DNA of 64,000 nt from an uncultured Clostridia bacterium (GCA_934772045.1 CAKVMH010000002.1:245546-309545); one strand, 5' to 3'. Shown: positions 1 to 7,587, numbered from the stretch's first letter. Translations and numbers: made by a program. The notes: a model not told the origin generated them from the sequence alone.

Positions 1-530
1 ATATCAATGCATGGGTAACAATATTCGCAGGCTTTACAAATTTCAATAATCTCGTCTAACGAGCCCAAATTCGCAGTCTTACCGCCAATTTCTGGATAAA
101 AACGGACATTGCCCATATCAATTGATGATGTAATTTCATTTATTGCGTCAATCAGTTGCTTTATCGCTACACGCCTACCTTCAGGTGTATTATCGTGCCC
201 ACCACCTGGGTGAAAAATAATGCGGTTAACGCCCACCGATTTAGCAAGTTCAATGCCTTGACGCATATACTCTTTGCTTTTCTCAACACTTGGCGTGTTT
301 TTACTACCTAAATTTACATAATATGGTGCATGTATTGAAAAATGCATGCCCTTTGCTTGTTCGTTTAAATATATTGCTTTATTCGCGTCACTAATTTTAA
401 AACCGTAAACGCATTGTATTTCGTAAGCATTGAGCCCTAATGCACGCAACCAGTCAAACAAACCAGCAAATTTACCTTTATAGTTTGATGGTGTGCCAGC
501 AACGCCAAAAATAGGTTCTTGTTCTGCCAT
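1..530 (-). CDS. Endonuclease IV-like TIM-barrel protein, 5' part only
   Basis: The reading frame starts at 530 (ATG after AAGGAGATTT) and stays open to the window edge, giving 176 N-terminal residues; the rest lies outside. The protein opens with a strand-and-loop like AP endonuclease IV (IFGVAGTP), followed by HFSIHAPYYVNL and IIFHPGGG. These match the His-bearing strands of the Nfo/xylose-isomerase-like barrel that bind metal. The segment FYPEIGGKTANLGS corresponds to the E-x-x-x-G region holding the metal-ligand Glu. Family members cut DNA at abasic sites, although some TIM-barrel relatives are sugar isomerases, so substrate is inferred. The gene runs in the same direction as the next gene upstream (573-1907) but is separated by 42 bases and has its own ribosome binding site. 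Confidence 0.75.
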   Translation of the reverse strand, partial: MAEQEPIFGVAGTPSNYKGKFAGLFDWLRALGLNAYEIQCVYGFKISDANKAIYLNEQAKGMHFSIHAPYYVNLGSKNTPSVEKSKEYMRQGIELAKSVGVNRIIFHPGGGHDNTPEGRRVAIKQLIDAINEITSSIDMGNVRFYPEIGGKTANLGSLDEIIEICKACEYCYPCID

Positions 531-572
531 AAATCTCCTTATTTATACAACTACACTTTTTTATTAAGCAAA

Positions 573-1907
573 TTAAACAAAGTTTTTAAAGAATTTTTCA
601 CGCAATAACAAAAGTTTTGCATCGTTAATGCGGTAACTATTGTCAACACTCATGCTGAAAATTTTGTTGAAATGCCCTATTGCTTTTTCGTCTTCAATAA
701 TCATAACGTCTTGCAATGTTTGATTAATAAGCCCACGATTAAGTGTAAAAGAGCCATACATAGCATATTTTGAATCAATAACCATTGCATTAAAGCGAAT
801 GAACCCGTCATAAAGATAACAATTTGCACCGCTTAAAGCAAGTTCTTTAACATACGCACGTGAAGCAAAATACCTACTGCTGTTTTCAGATTTTAAAGGT
901 ACCATTAACCTTACATCGATGTTTGAATTTAATGCAAATTTCAGCAATGACATTATGCTTTCAGTCGGTATAAATTCTTCAACCTGAATTTGAATTGATT
1001 CTTTTGCCATACAAATTGCTTTTATAAGCATCAATTCTAAGTCTTGATTAACAGCATTAGGTATGTATTGCATTGTAGCGTCTGCTTTCACTTCAAATTT
1101 CGGTGCAGTATATTCCATGTATTTACCGCTTGCAAAAATGACATCTTTGTGCGCTGAAATATCGACTGCTTGGACAACATCGCCCTTAAATTTAAGCAAC
1201 ACATTTGCAACTGTACATTTATTTTTAAGTTGGCACTTTTTTGCGTCAATTTTGCCAAGATAAGCGGTTGTGCCATCAATAATTATGCGGTTGCGTTTAT
1301 TGATTAATGTACGGTCGAAAGTGCGTAATTTGCTAAACTTATAAACTTTTGCACCTGCTTTAATTAATCCCTTTTTTGCCATGCGTGAAACATGCTTGTC
1401 ATAAATAATTTTAACAATAACCCCAGCTTCTAACTTTTTTAACAATGGCTGTTCAAGCCATTCAAAATCGTTAACATCTAATTTGGTAACTTCAAAAATT
1501 ATATATTTTTTTGCGGTGTTGATTTCACGCAATAAATTTTCCTTAAATTTGATGTGCGAATGGAAGAATTCAACACTATTGTTGCCATACACTTGTGCAT
1601 TGTACCCTAATTTATTAAAACTGAAATAATCATCTGTCAAATTTTCATCTGTCTTTAATAACTGCTTACTTACAAGGTTTTCAAAAACTTGGTCTTCTTT
1701 AACTTTAACGGACAATGAATTGCGTTTTTTGTAATAAATGATTTTAGAGCATAAGTATATCACCCCACCAATAAGTGAAGTAAAAATAAAAAGCGTTAGC
1801 CACAAAATAATGGCGCGTGGTTTGTCGCGTTCAAAAATTATCATAATCGAGGACATTACAATCAGCAGAATTGCCAAAAGTAATATTAATAAAATTTTAC
1901 CTAACAT
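573..1907 (-). CDS. Cardiolipin-synthase-like PLD-fold protein with degenerate HKD motifs
   Basis: This 444-residue protein has two N-terminal membrane segments (about 3-24 and 31-54) around a short charged loop, as in the PLDc_N region of bacterial cardiolipin synthases. Two phospholipase D-like halves follow. Each half should carry HxKxxxxD. The first reads KRNRIIID (Lys204, Asn206, Asp211) and the second RFNAMVID (Arg371, Asn373, Asp378). The spacing and Asp are kept, but both nucleophile or acid His residues and both Lys residues are gone. Cardiolipin synthase makes cardiolipin from two phosphatidylglycerols; this copy is unlikely to do so and may bind lipid or regulate. No Shine-Dalgarno precedes the ATG, and a promoter places the transcript start at the start codon. 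It could also be a divergent enzyme using other residues. Confidence 0.8.
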   Translation of the reverse strand: MLGKILLILLLAILLIVMSSIMIIFERDKPRAIILWLTLFIFTSLIGGVIYLCSKIIYYKKRNSLSVKVKEDQVFENLVSKQLLKTDENLTDDYFSFNKLGYNAQVYGNNSVEFFHSHIKFKENLLREINTAKKYIIFEVTKLDVNDFEWLEQPLLKKLEAGVIVKIIYDKHVSRMAKKGLIKAGAKVYKFSKLRTFDRTLINKRNRIIIDGTTAYLGKIDAKKCQLKNKCTVANVLLKFKGDVVQAVDISAHKDVIFASGKYMEYTAPKFEVKADATMQYIPNAVNQDLELMLIKAICMAKESIQIQVEEFIPTESIMSLLKFALNSNIDVRLMVPLKSENSSRYFASRAYVKELALSGANCYLYDGFIRFNAMVIDSKYAMYGSFTLNRGLINQTLQDVMIIEDEKAIGHFNKIFSMSVDNSYRINDAKLLLLREKFFKNFV

Positions 1908-1913
1908 ATTTTT

Positions 1914-1942
1914 ATTTTAACAAAAGTGCAATTTTAGTGCAA
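1914..1942 (-). promoter_or_regulatory. Sigma-A-type promoter for the PLD-like gene
   Basis: On the minus strand a -35 TTGCAC (1937-1942) and a -10 TAAAAT (1914-1919) are separated by 17 bases. The -10 ends 6 bases before the ATG at 1907, so the expected start of transcription is at or next to the start codon. Confidence 0.6.
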
Positions 1943-2001
1943 CTAAAAATGTTAAAATTAAATTATTGCAGTTAAATTTTACAAAAATAAGCATAAAAAT
2001 A

Positions 2002-2030
2002 TTGTAATTATTAAAATTTTTTGCTAATAT
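2002..2030 (+). promoter_or_regulatory. Promoter for tRNA-Thr
   Basis: TTGTAA (2002-2007) and TAATAT (2025-2030) are 17 bases apart. Transcription would begin near 2037, about 12 bases before the mature tRNA. Confidence 0.6.
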
Positions 2031-2048
2031 ATTTACGATTACGCTTAT

Positions 2049-2124
2049 GCTGATGTAGCACAGTCGGTAGTGCAATTGATTCGTAATCAATAGGTCGCCG
2101 GTTCAAGTCCGGCCATCAGCTCCA
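2049..2124 (+). tRNA. tRNA-Thr (anticodon CGT)
   Basis: A full cloverleaf can be drawn by eye. The acceptor stem is GCTGATG/CATCAGC, the D stem GCAC/GTGC, the anticodon stem ATTGA/TCAAT with loop TTCGTAA, and the T arm GCCGG-TTCAAGT-CCGGC. The discriminator base is T and CCA is encoded. The anticodon CGT reads the threonine codon ACG. A run of eight T residues follows the CCA directly. Two expanded relatives of this tRNA lie immediately downstream in the same direction. Confidence 0.95.
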
Positions 2125-2183
2125 TTTTTTTTATTATCAGGGACGTGCTTGCACTACCGACGCTAAACTAAATTTTAATAAAT

Positions 2184-2406
2184 GCTGATGTAGCACAGTT
2201 GGCGAGTAGCGTTAAACAATATGCCACAATTGGCATGTTGTAGCGGTGCCGTCAGGCAACGAGTGAGCGTTAGCGATGGAAGTGCAATTGATTCGTAATC
2301 TTAGTTTAAGAAAACTTCATTTCGTGCTCACAGATATATTTCTTTATCTGTTCGCTCTCAATTCGTTTACAATAGGTCGCCGGTTCAAGTCCGGCCATCA
2401 GCTCCA
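2184..2406 (+). ncRNA. Expanded tRNA-Thr-like sequence, copy 1
   Basis: The ends match tRNA-Thr(CGT): acceptor stem GCTGATG/CATCAGC, discriminator T, CCA and an intact T arm. About 75 bases are inserted in the D loop after GTTGG, and about 68 bases around the 3' side of the anticodon stem. The D insert contains a 10-bp hairpin (ACAATATGCC/GGCATGTTGT with one G-U pair). The second insert contains AGTTT-AAGA-AAACT and ACAGATA/TATCTGT hairpins. The D stem GCAC/GTGC survives, and AATTGA can pair with TCAATT at the far end of the second insert. A cloverleaf with long arms is therefore possible. It may be a pseudogene or a structured tRNA-like RNA; no splicing system is visible. Confidence 0.6.
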
Positions 2407-2465
2407 TTTTTTTTATTATCAGGGACGTGCTTGCACTACCGACGCTAAACTAAATTTTAATAAAT

Positions 2466-2688
2466 GCTGATGTAGCACAGTTGGCGAGTAGCGTTAAACA
2501 ATATGCCACAATTGGCATGTTGTAGCGGTGCCGTCAGGCAACGAGTGAGCGTTAGCGATGGAAGTGCAATTGATTCGTAATCTTAGTTTAAGAAAACTTC
2601 ATTTCGTGCTCACAGATATATTTCTTTATCTGTTCGCTCTCAATTCGTTTACAATAGGTCGCCGGTTCAAGTCCGGCCATCAGCTCCA
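2466..2688 (+). ncRNA. Expanded tRNA-Thr-like sequence, copy 2
   Basis: This is identical in sequence to the copy at 2184-2406, including both inserts, the TCCA 3' end and the T arm. An intrinsic terminator begins two bases after its CCA. This suggests that one transcript from the promoter at 2002-2030 could run through the intact tRNA and both expanded copies and stop here. Confidence 0.6.
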
Positions 2689-2690
2689 AG

Positions 2691-2714
2691 TCCTAGAATG
2701 TCTAGGATTTTTTT
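2691..2714 (+). terminator. Intrinsic terminator after the tRNA-Thr array
   Basis: A 7-bp stem TCCTAGA/TCTAGGA with loop ATG is followed by seven T residues. It closes the tRNA-Thr and tandem-unit transcription unit. Confidence 0.85.
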
Positions 2715-2771
2715 ACAAAAAATGGCTACAAAACTAGAATTTGTAACCATTAAGTCAATAAGATTTGAATT

Positions 2772-3848
2772 TTATTTGTATACCACAGTAATGATTTTAC
2801 AAATTTCAGGATGAGAAACACAAGTCAACTTCAGTTTCACGCTACCCTTATTTTTAAATATTAAATTAATCAAAGGCGGATTATTTGCAGTAATTTCTGC
2901 AATATTTTTTTCATCATCAACAATCTCAACTTTTATGTATTGGTCGACATACTCATCATCGCCATATGTAATTTGGTAATTCACACTATAAGATTTTCTT
3001 GTGATTGTTAAAGTGTCATTTTCTAAATTCGGCAAAACAATTTTATATTCTTTTGATGGCACAATTATTGAACTGTCGTCTTTTGTTTCGTCATTTTCAT
3101 TATTATTTTCTTCATCTTTACAATCATCGGTCTTGTAGCCTTCATAATTGTTTTCATCAATTTTGTTGTCGTCGTCATTGTGTTCTTCTTTTTCATCAAC
3201 TTTGTTGTCGGCGTCATTTTGTTCTTTTTTCTCATCAGTTTTGTTGCCATCATCACTGTTTTCTTCGTTTTTATCGGTTTTATTATCGTTGTCACTTATA
3301 TCGTCCGTATTGTCGTCTATGTTGCTATCGCCAGTGTTATCACCTGTTGTTTTGTCGTCGTCTAGTTTGACGTCGTTGTCATTATTGTAATTATCATCTT
3401 TATCGTTGTTATCTGTGTCGTCGTTTGAATTTATATCCTCATCTTTCTTTTCTGTGCTTGAATTATCATTTCTGCCATCATCTTTTGTGGTGCCTCTGTC
3501 TTCATTGTTTTCCGTCTTGTTTGTACCTTTATTATCGTCATCTGCCGAAATAGTGCTGTCATTATTACCTTTGTTAGAACTAGAATTTTCTTGATTATCA
3601 GTCTTAGTTTCGCTGTCACCAGAACTAGAATTATTATCACTACTATTAGAAGATGTATCATTATCGCCATTTGGTTTGTCGCTCGGTTTGATATTGGTGT
3701 AATTGCCATTCTTATTTTTGTTGTCAGTTTGTGAATTTTCATACCCAAAGTTATTGTTCGCTTCAATATTTCTTTTGACAATTAAAAAAATTGCTAGCGT
3801 TAATACTAGCGCGATACATAAAATTGGATAAAAAATTGCTTTACGCAC
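2772..3848 (-). CDS. Membrane-anchored Asp/Asn-rich low-complexity protein
   Basis: The protein has 358 residues from a GTG start. Residues about 5-24 form one hydrophobic segment followed by KRN, typical of a signal anchor facing outside. Residues about 35-260 are a low-complexity tract of Asp, Asn, Lys, Glu, Ser and Thr with short near-repeats built on DDNKTDE and similar runs. The last 90 residues return to normal composition, with alternating hydrophobic residues and the ending CKIITVVYK. This looks like a bacterial Ig-like or similar beta-sandwich domain, though I cannot name the family. A cell-surface stalk with a terminal domain is the likely architecture. A promoter ends 9 bases before the start codon and no Shine-Dalgarno is visible. 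The acidic tract will give spurious frames on the other strand. Confidence 0.75.
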   Translation of the reverse strand: MRKAIFYPILCIALVLTLAIFLIVKRNIEANNNFGYENSQTDNKNKNGNYTNIKPSDKPNGDNDTSSNSSDNNSSSGDSETKTDNQENSSSNKGNNDSTISADDDNKGTNKTENNEDRGTTKDDGRNDNSSTEKKDEDINSNDDTDNNDKDDNYNNDNDVKLDDDKTTGDNTGDSNIDDNTDDISDNDNKTDKNEENSDDGNKTDEKKEQNDADNKVDEKEEHNDDDNKIDENNYEGYKTDDCKDEENNNENDETKDDSSIIVPSKEYKIVLPNLENDTLTITRKSYSVNYQITYGDDEYVDQYIKVEIVDDEKNIAEITANNPPLINLIFKNKGSVKLKLTCVSHPEICKIITVVYK

Positions 3849-3857
3849 GATAAAGCA

Positions 3858-3886
3858 ATTCTAACACAATAGGTAAAAATAAGCAA
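3858..3886 (-). promoter_or_regulatory. Promoter for the Asp/Asn-rich protein gene
   Basis: TTGCTT (3881-3886) and TAGAAT (3858-3863) on the minus strand have a 17-base spacer. The expected transcript start is only about 2-3 bases ahead of the GTG start codon at 3848. Confidence 0.55.
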
Positions 3887-3953
3887 TTATTTTGTCGAAT
3901 TTTAAAAGTTTACTAATAAAATTCGTATTTATTGAAAAGTACAAGAAAATTAA

Positions 3954-4961
3954 CTAATTATTTTCCTTTTTACGGTTGGTTATAATGTTAATTTTATGTT
4001 TTTCATTGTTAAGGTAAGATATGTAACCTTTAACCCTACTGTTGAGTTTGTAAAGATAATGTGTTGCAACATTTGCCCTGTCGCTGTTCTCTTTTGTTAT
4101 CGCCATGGCTGTGAAACCGTTGTCTAATTTAATAACTGCGCCGACAGGCAAAATTTTAACAACAGTGCCTTCCACTTCGTCGTCAATTTTAAGTTGATTA
4201 AAGGCTTCGTCCCTAGGGTCTGTGGTGAGTTGCTTCAACCCAACGCTTATGCGTGAAAAATCTGTGTTAGCGTCAAGCACTTTAAATTGATGAACAGATT
4301 GTTCGGTTAAAACGCTTTTTAAACTGTCAATTCGACCATAACTTGCGTCTGCAATTGAAAGTTTTGCTTTTGCGCCAGTTTCTAGCAACACGACAGCATA
4401 CTTATCTTCTAATTTGATAATGGTGCCTGACAAAACTTCACCAATTTCAACTGGCTGAATTTCAGTGTTCATAAGCAATTTTGTGCTACATATAATTGAT
4501 TTTTTAATGTTGTTCAATTCAATAACAATTGCGTTGATTTCGCGGTTAATTAAACTGTCTTTATTTGCAAAATCTTGTGGTGCGCATTGGCTGAATGGCA
4601 AAAACACGCGATACCCCATAAATTCGCCCAAAATACCAGCAGTGTTAATTGCTGTTGCAACAAAACTAAGTTCACTGCCAACTTTTAAAGCCTTTAATTT
4701 TTCCTTATCTTCAATTGCTTTATTAACGCCTGCATGGTTCAAAATAAGGCAACCTTTGTCGTCAATACTGCCAGTCACCATAACCAAAATTGCGTCGCCA
4801 AGTTTAAAAGAAGGTTCAAGTTCAGTGCGTGGGAAAACACCTTCTTTAAGCCCACCGATTGCAACAACAACTTCCTTTTCACCAATCATAACAATTGTGC
4901 CAGTGATGATGTCACCACGGTTGTATTGCGTCATGCTAATATTAAAATCTTTCATTTTCAT
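3954..4961 (-). CDS. S1 RNA-binding domain protein (RpsA-like, four S1 repeats)
   Basis: This 335-residue protein consists of four tandem S1/OB-fold repeats at about 14-72, 88-160, 170-242 and 253-327. The first and fourth are the clearest (GDIITGTIVMIGEKEVVVAI; DDEVEGTVVKILPVGAVIKL). It is shorter than the six-repeat S1 of Gram-negatives and like the S1-type proteins encoded beside ispH and cmk in clostridia. The expected role is binding mRNA or the ribosome during translation. The gene starts three bases after the plsC stop with GGAG eight bases before the ATG, so it is the last gene of a plsC operon. In many clostridia an ispH domain or gene sits just upstream; none is present here. Confidence 0.85.
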   Translation of the reverse strand: MKMKDFNISMTQYNRGDIITGTIVMIGEKEVVVAIGGLKEGVFPRTELEPSFKLGDAILVMVTGSIDDKGCLILNHAGVNKAIEDKEKLKALKVGSELSFVATAINTAGILGEFMGYRVFLPFSQCAPQDFANKDSLINREINAIVIELNNIKKSIICSTKLLMNTEIQPVEIGEVLSGTIIKLEDKYAVVLLETGAKAKLSIADASYGRIDSLKSVLTEQSVHQFKVLDANTDFSRISVGLKQLTTDPRDEAFNQLKIDDEVEGTVVKILPVGAVIKLDNGFTAMAITKENSDRANVATHYLYKLNSRVKGYISYLNNEKHKINIITNRKKENN

Positions 4962-4964
4962 GTT

Positions 4965-5555
4965 TTATTCTCCTTTAAGTAATTCATTCATTTTGCTGAC
5001 AATTAAATCAGCAAATTCTGCCATATACGCCTTGTCACCCTTCCTTGTTGGGTCTGGATACAAAGGCTCACCAATAAAAAGTTTTGTGCGCCTAAAAGCC
5101 TTAATTTTTTTGCTATACATCATTGGCACAACTGGTGTGTTTGTCCTAATCGCAAACATTGCAACCCCTTCTTTTGCCGAACCATCTTCAATGACCGGTG
5201 TCTTCGCACGAGTGCCTTGTGGGAAAATGCAAATATGTTTGCCTTTGTTTATCAAACGCAAAATTTCCTTAATTGAACTTGGTTCCACTTTTTGCCTGTC
5301 GACCCTAACCGCCCCAATGCAACGATAAAAAGCCGATGCAAATTTGTTTTTAAATAGCTCTTTTTTAGCTAAAAAATAATGTTTCTTTTTAAAGGTTATG
5401 TCCAACATAGGTGCGTCTAAATTTGACATGTGATTGCATGCCACAATGTAATTTTGTTTTTTCAAACTTTTTAAATTTTTCTTACCGACTTTTTTAATTG
5501 GAAAAATCAAAAATAACGGCAAAAATGCAATAACAAACATTATCCAAAATAACAT
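4965..5555 (-). CDS. plsC: 1-acyl-sn-glycerol-3-phosphate acyltransferase
   Basis: The protein transfers an acyl chain to lysophosphatidic acid to make phosphatidic acid at the membrane. It has 196 residues. Residues about 1-20 are hydrophobic. The catalytic NHxxxxD box is NHMSNLD (His42, Asp47), and the substrate-binding box appears as FPQGTR, close to the usual FPEGTRS. A KKHYFLAKKELFKN segment between them fits the arginine/lysine-rich block. Its length is typical of the short clostridial PlsC. The start at 5555 has an AAAGGG ribosome site overlapping the end of the flavoprotein gene, five bases away. The S1 gene follows closely, so the three genes are probably co-transcribed. Confidence 0.92.
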   Translation of the reverse strand: MLFWIMFVIAFLPLFLIFPIKKVGKKNLKSLKKQNYIVACNHMSNLDAPMLDITFKKKHYFLAKKELFKNKFASAFYRCIGAVRVDRQKVEPSSIKEILRLINKGKHICIFPQGTRAKTPVIEDGSAKEGVAMFAIRTNTPVVPMMYSKKIKAFRRTKLFIGEPLYPDPTRKGDKAYMAEFADLIVSKMNELLKGE

Positions 5556-5559
5556 ATAA

Positions 5560-6786
5560 TTACCCTTTTATAGCATTGCCGGCAACATATCCTGTTGACC
5601 ATGCAATTTGTAAATTAAAACCACCAGTAAGCGCGTCAACATCAAGCAATTCGCCCACAATGTAAAGGTTAGGGACCAACTTACTCTCGCAAGTTTTAGA
5701 GTTAATTTGCTTCACATCGACACCGCCAGCGGTTACGATACTAACATTGATATTATCTAATGATTTTATTAAAAAGTCAAATTTTTTAAGTCCGTTTAAA
5801 ATTTTGGTTCGCTCCGTTTTCGTCAAATCTGCCATTTTTTTGTTTGGCAAGCCCAAATGCTCAATAAAATAGCCCACGAACGAATGTGGTAAAATGGTTA
5901 AAAGGTAATTTTTAAGGTCTGTTTTTGCAAATTCAACACAAGCGCGCTGTAATTTTTGTTCAACTTGTGTAACTGACAATGCAGGTTTTAAATCTAAAAT
6001 AAATTTTGCCTTGTTAATGTCAAACCCATTAATTTTGCTAGACAAAGTGAGTGCAATTGGCCCTGTTATTGAATTGAACGTAAACATCATTTCGCCAAAT
6101 TCGCTAAATTTTTTGTTGCCAATTTCAATTTCAGCACTGACATTCCTTAAACTTAAACCATTCAATTCACTCACATCATCATATAACACAATTGGGCATA
6201 ATGCACTTTTGACTTCAATTATGTTGTGCCCAAATTGTTTTGCAATTTTATAGCCTAAATTTGTCGCCCCCGTGCCAGCATATGACAATCCACCCGTTGC
6301 TAAAATTAAACTATTAGCAGTGTACTCAATGCCGTTGTTACACTTTATATGGAAAATATTGTCAGCTTTTGAAACGGCTTCAATTTCATTATTTAATGAA
6401 ATTTTTGCGTCATATTTATGCAAACATTTTTCCAAAGTTTTGATTACGTCGCTTGATTTGTCACTTTCTGGAAACACCCTTTTGCCACGCTCTGTGCGCG
6501 TTGGTAATCCGTTATTTTCAAAAAACTCAATAGTGTCTTGTGGTGTAAAACTGTTTAACGCAGAATACATAAATTTGCTGTTGTGCATTATGTTTTCCAA
6601 ATGTGTTTCAACACTGCTGTTGTTTGTTAAATTGCATTTACCTTTGCCGGTGATGTAAAGTTTTTTACCAAGTTTTTCATTATGGTCTAAAATCAAAGTT
6701 TTGTTACCATTACGCGATGCAAAAATTGCTGACATCATGCCTGACGCCCCGCCACCGATAACAATAACATCAAATTTTGTTTCCAT
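5560..6786 (-). CDS. HI0933/YhiN-family FAD-dependent flavoprotein
   Basis: The 408-residue protein begins with the Rossmann dinucleotide motif VIVIGGGASGMMSA and the family's GKKLYITGKGKCNLTN loop. The C-terminus has the second FAD contact, NLYIVGELLDVDALTGGFNL, followed by WSTGYVAGNAI. These are the hallmarks of the HI0933 group, sometimes named aminoacetone oxidase-like or BaiN-like. The true substrate is not known for most members. It lies between rluB and plsC, the usual clostridial position, although cmk, which is often found between the flavoprotein and plsC, is absent. The gene starts 91 bases after rluB and its terminator, so it may be transcribed separately. Confidence 0.88.
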   Translation of the reverse strand: METKFDVIVIGGGASGMMSAIFASRNGNKTLILDHNEKLGKKLYITGKGKCNLTNNSSVETHLENIMHNSKFMYSALNSFTPQDTIEFFENNGLPTRTERGKRVFPESDKSSDVIKTLEKCLHKYDAKISLNNEIEAVSKADNIFHIKCNNGIEYTANSLILATGGLSYAGTGATNLGYKIAKQFGHNIIEVKSALCPIVLYDDVSELNGLSLRNVSAEIEIGNKKFSEFGEMMFTFNSITGPIALTLSSKINGFDINKAKFILDLKPALSVTQVEQKLQRACVEFAKTDLKNYLLTILPHSFVGYFIEHLGLPNKKMADLTKTERTKILNGLKKFDFLIKSLDNINVSIVTAGGVDVKQINSKTCESKLVPNLYIVGELLDVDALTGGFNLQIAWSTGYVAGNAIKG

Positions 6787-6854
6787 TTTGGTATTCTATC
6801 ACAAGTTACAATATAAAGCAACCATACAAAGTTAAATAAGTTTAAAAGGACATT

Positions 6855-6879
6855 AAAAAATAGCCTTAATGAATGGCTA
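6855..6879 (-). terminator. Intrinsic terminator after rluB
   Basis: On the minus strand TAGCC and GGCTA pair around a nine-base loop, followed by six T residues. The stem begins with the TAG stop codon of rluB. Confidence 0.75.
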
Positions 6880-7587
6880 CTTTTTTAAACTTAAAACATA
6901 TTTCATTTCTTTGGCATTTAAAGGTGTATACTCACCCCTTGAAAGCCCACCTAAGCGTACGTCGCCGATTTGTACGCGTTTCAAAAACTTTACTGTTTTG
7001 TTAACAGTTTCAAACATCTTCCTGATTTGCCTATTTTTACCTTCTGTGATTGTTACGGCAAGTTTTGTTTGTGTTGGGTTTTGGTCAAGCACCACAATGC
7101 TACAAGGTTTTGTTTTGTATCCGTCAATTTCAACGCCTGATGAAAGGGTTTTAATCTCATCTTTTGAAATTGAACCTTCAATTGTCGCATTATATATTTT
7201 TTTAATTTCGCTGTTTGGGCGTGTCAAAATATTTGCTAAATCGCCGTCATTTGTAAGCAACAACAAACCTTCCGTATCATAATCTAGCCTTCCAACTGGG
7301 AAAATGCGCGCATGTACGCCACGCATAAGTTCCATAACAGTTTTCCTGTCCTTTTCATCATTCACTGTTGAAACGTAACCTTTTGGTTTGTGTAATTTAT
7401 AGTAAACAAAACTTTCCTTAACATGCAATGTTTTGCCGTCTATTGTGACATGGTCGGTTTCTTTAATATCGGTTGCAAGGTTTGTAACCACCTTATTGTT
7501 AACTTTAACTTTACCTGCAGTGATTAATTCTTCTGCCTTTCTTCTGCTCGCAACACCTGCGGTTGCAATGTATTTATTTATTCTCAT
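6877..7587 (-). CDS. rluB: RsuA/RluB-family rRNA pseudouridine synthase
   Basis: The enzyme converts a uridine of rRNA to pseudouridine, most likely in helix 89 of 23S rRNA as RluB does. The 236 residues split into an N-terminal S4 RNA-binding domain (about 1-58, starting MRINKYIATAGVASRRKAEE) and a catalytic domain with FPVGRLDYDTEGLLLLTNDG, where the Asp of GRLDYDT is the catalytic residue. TEGKNRQIRKMF is the usual later motif. The start at 7587 lies 14 bases inside the end of the D-alanyl-D-alanine carboxypeptidase gene, with GGAAGA upstream, so the genes are translationally close. The choice of RluB over RsuA rests on clostridial gene order. Confidence 0.88.
   Translation of the reverse strand: MRINKYIATAGVASRRKAEELITAGKVKVNNKVVTNLATDIKETDHVTIDGKTLHVKESFVYYKLHKPKGYVSTVNDEKDRKTVMELMRGVHARIFPVGRLDYDTEGLLLLTNDGDLANILTRPNSEIKKIYNATIEGSISKDEIKTLSSGVEIDGYKTKPCSIVVLDQNPTQTKLAVTITEGKNRQIRKMFETVNKTVKFLKRVQIGDVRLGGLSRGEYTPLNAKEMKYVLSLKK

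Larger units (their letters stand above)
2125..2688 (+). repeat. Two identical 282-bp tandem units, each ending in a tRNA-Thr-like sequence
   Basis: Bases 2125-2406 and 2407-2688 appear identical when read side by side. Each unit holds a 59-base spacer (an eight-T run, then a GGGACGTGCTTGCACTACCG segment and an AT-rich tract) and a 223-base tRNA-Thr-like sequence. The perfect identity suggests a recent duplication or conversion between copies. Part of the spacer (2149-2161, repeated at 2431-2443) is the reverse complement of the D-arm region of the intact tRNA at 2063-2075. Confidence 0.95.

Noticed and set aside
2184..2406. Group I intron in tRNA-Thr
   Set aside because: The inserts are about 75 and 68 bases, far below group I size, and no P, Q, R, S core elements are seen.
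2276..2470. 64-codon plus-strand frame across the tandem tRNA-like unit
   Set aside because: It runs through the D-loop insert, the second insert, the T arm and the spacer, has no ribosome site, and its existence follows from the repeat.
3005..3390. Several plus-strand frames rich in Phe, Ser and Leu
   Set aside because: They are the complement of the Asp/Asn-rich low-complexity tract of the minus-strand gene.
4465..5328. 287-codon plus-strand frame antisense to the S1 and plsC genes
   Set aside because: The opposite strand carries two clear families with intact motifs and ribosome sites; this frame is a shadow.
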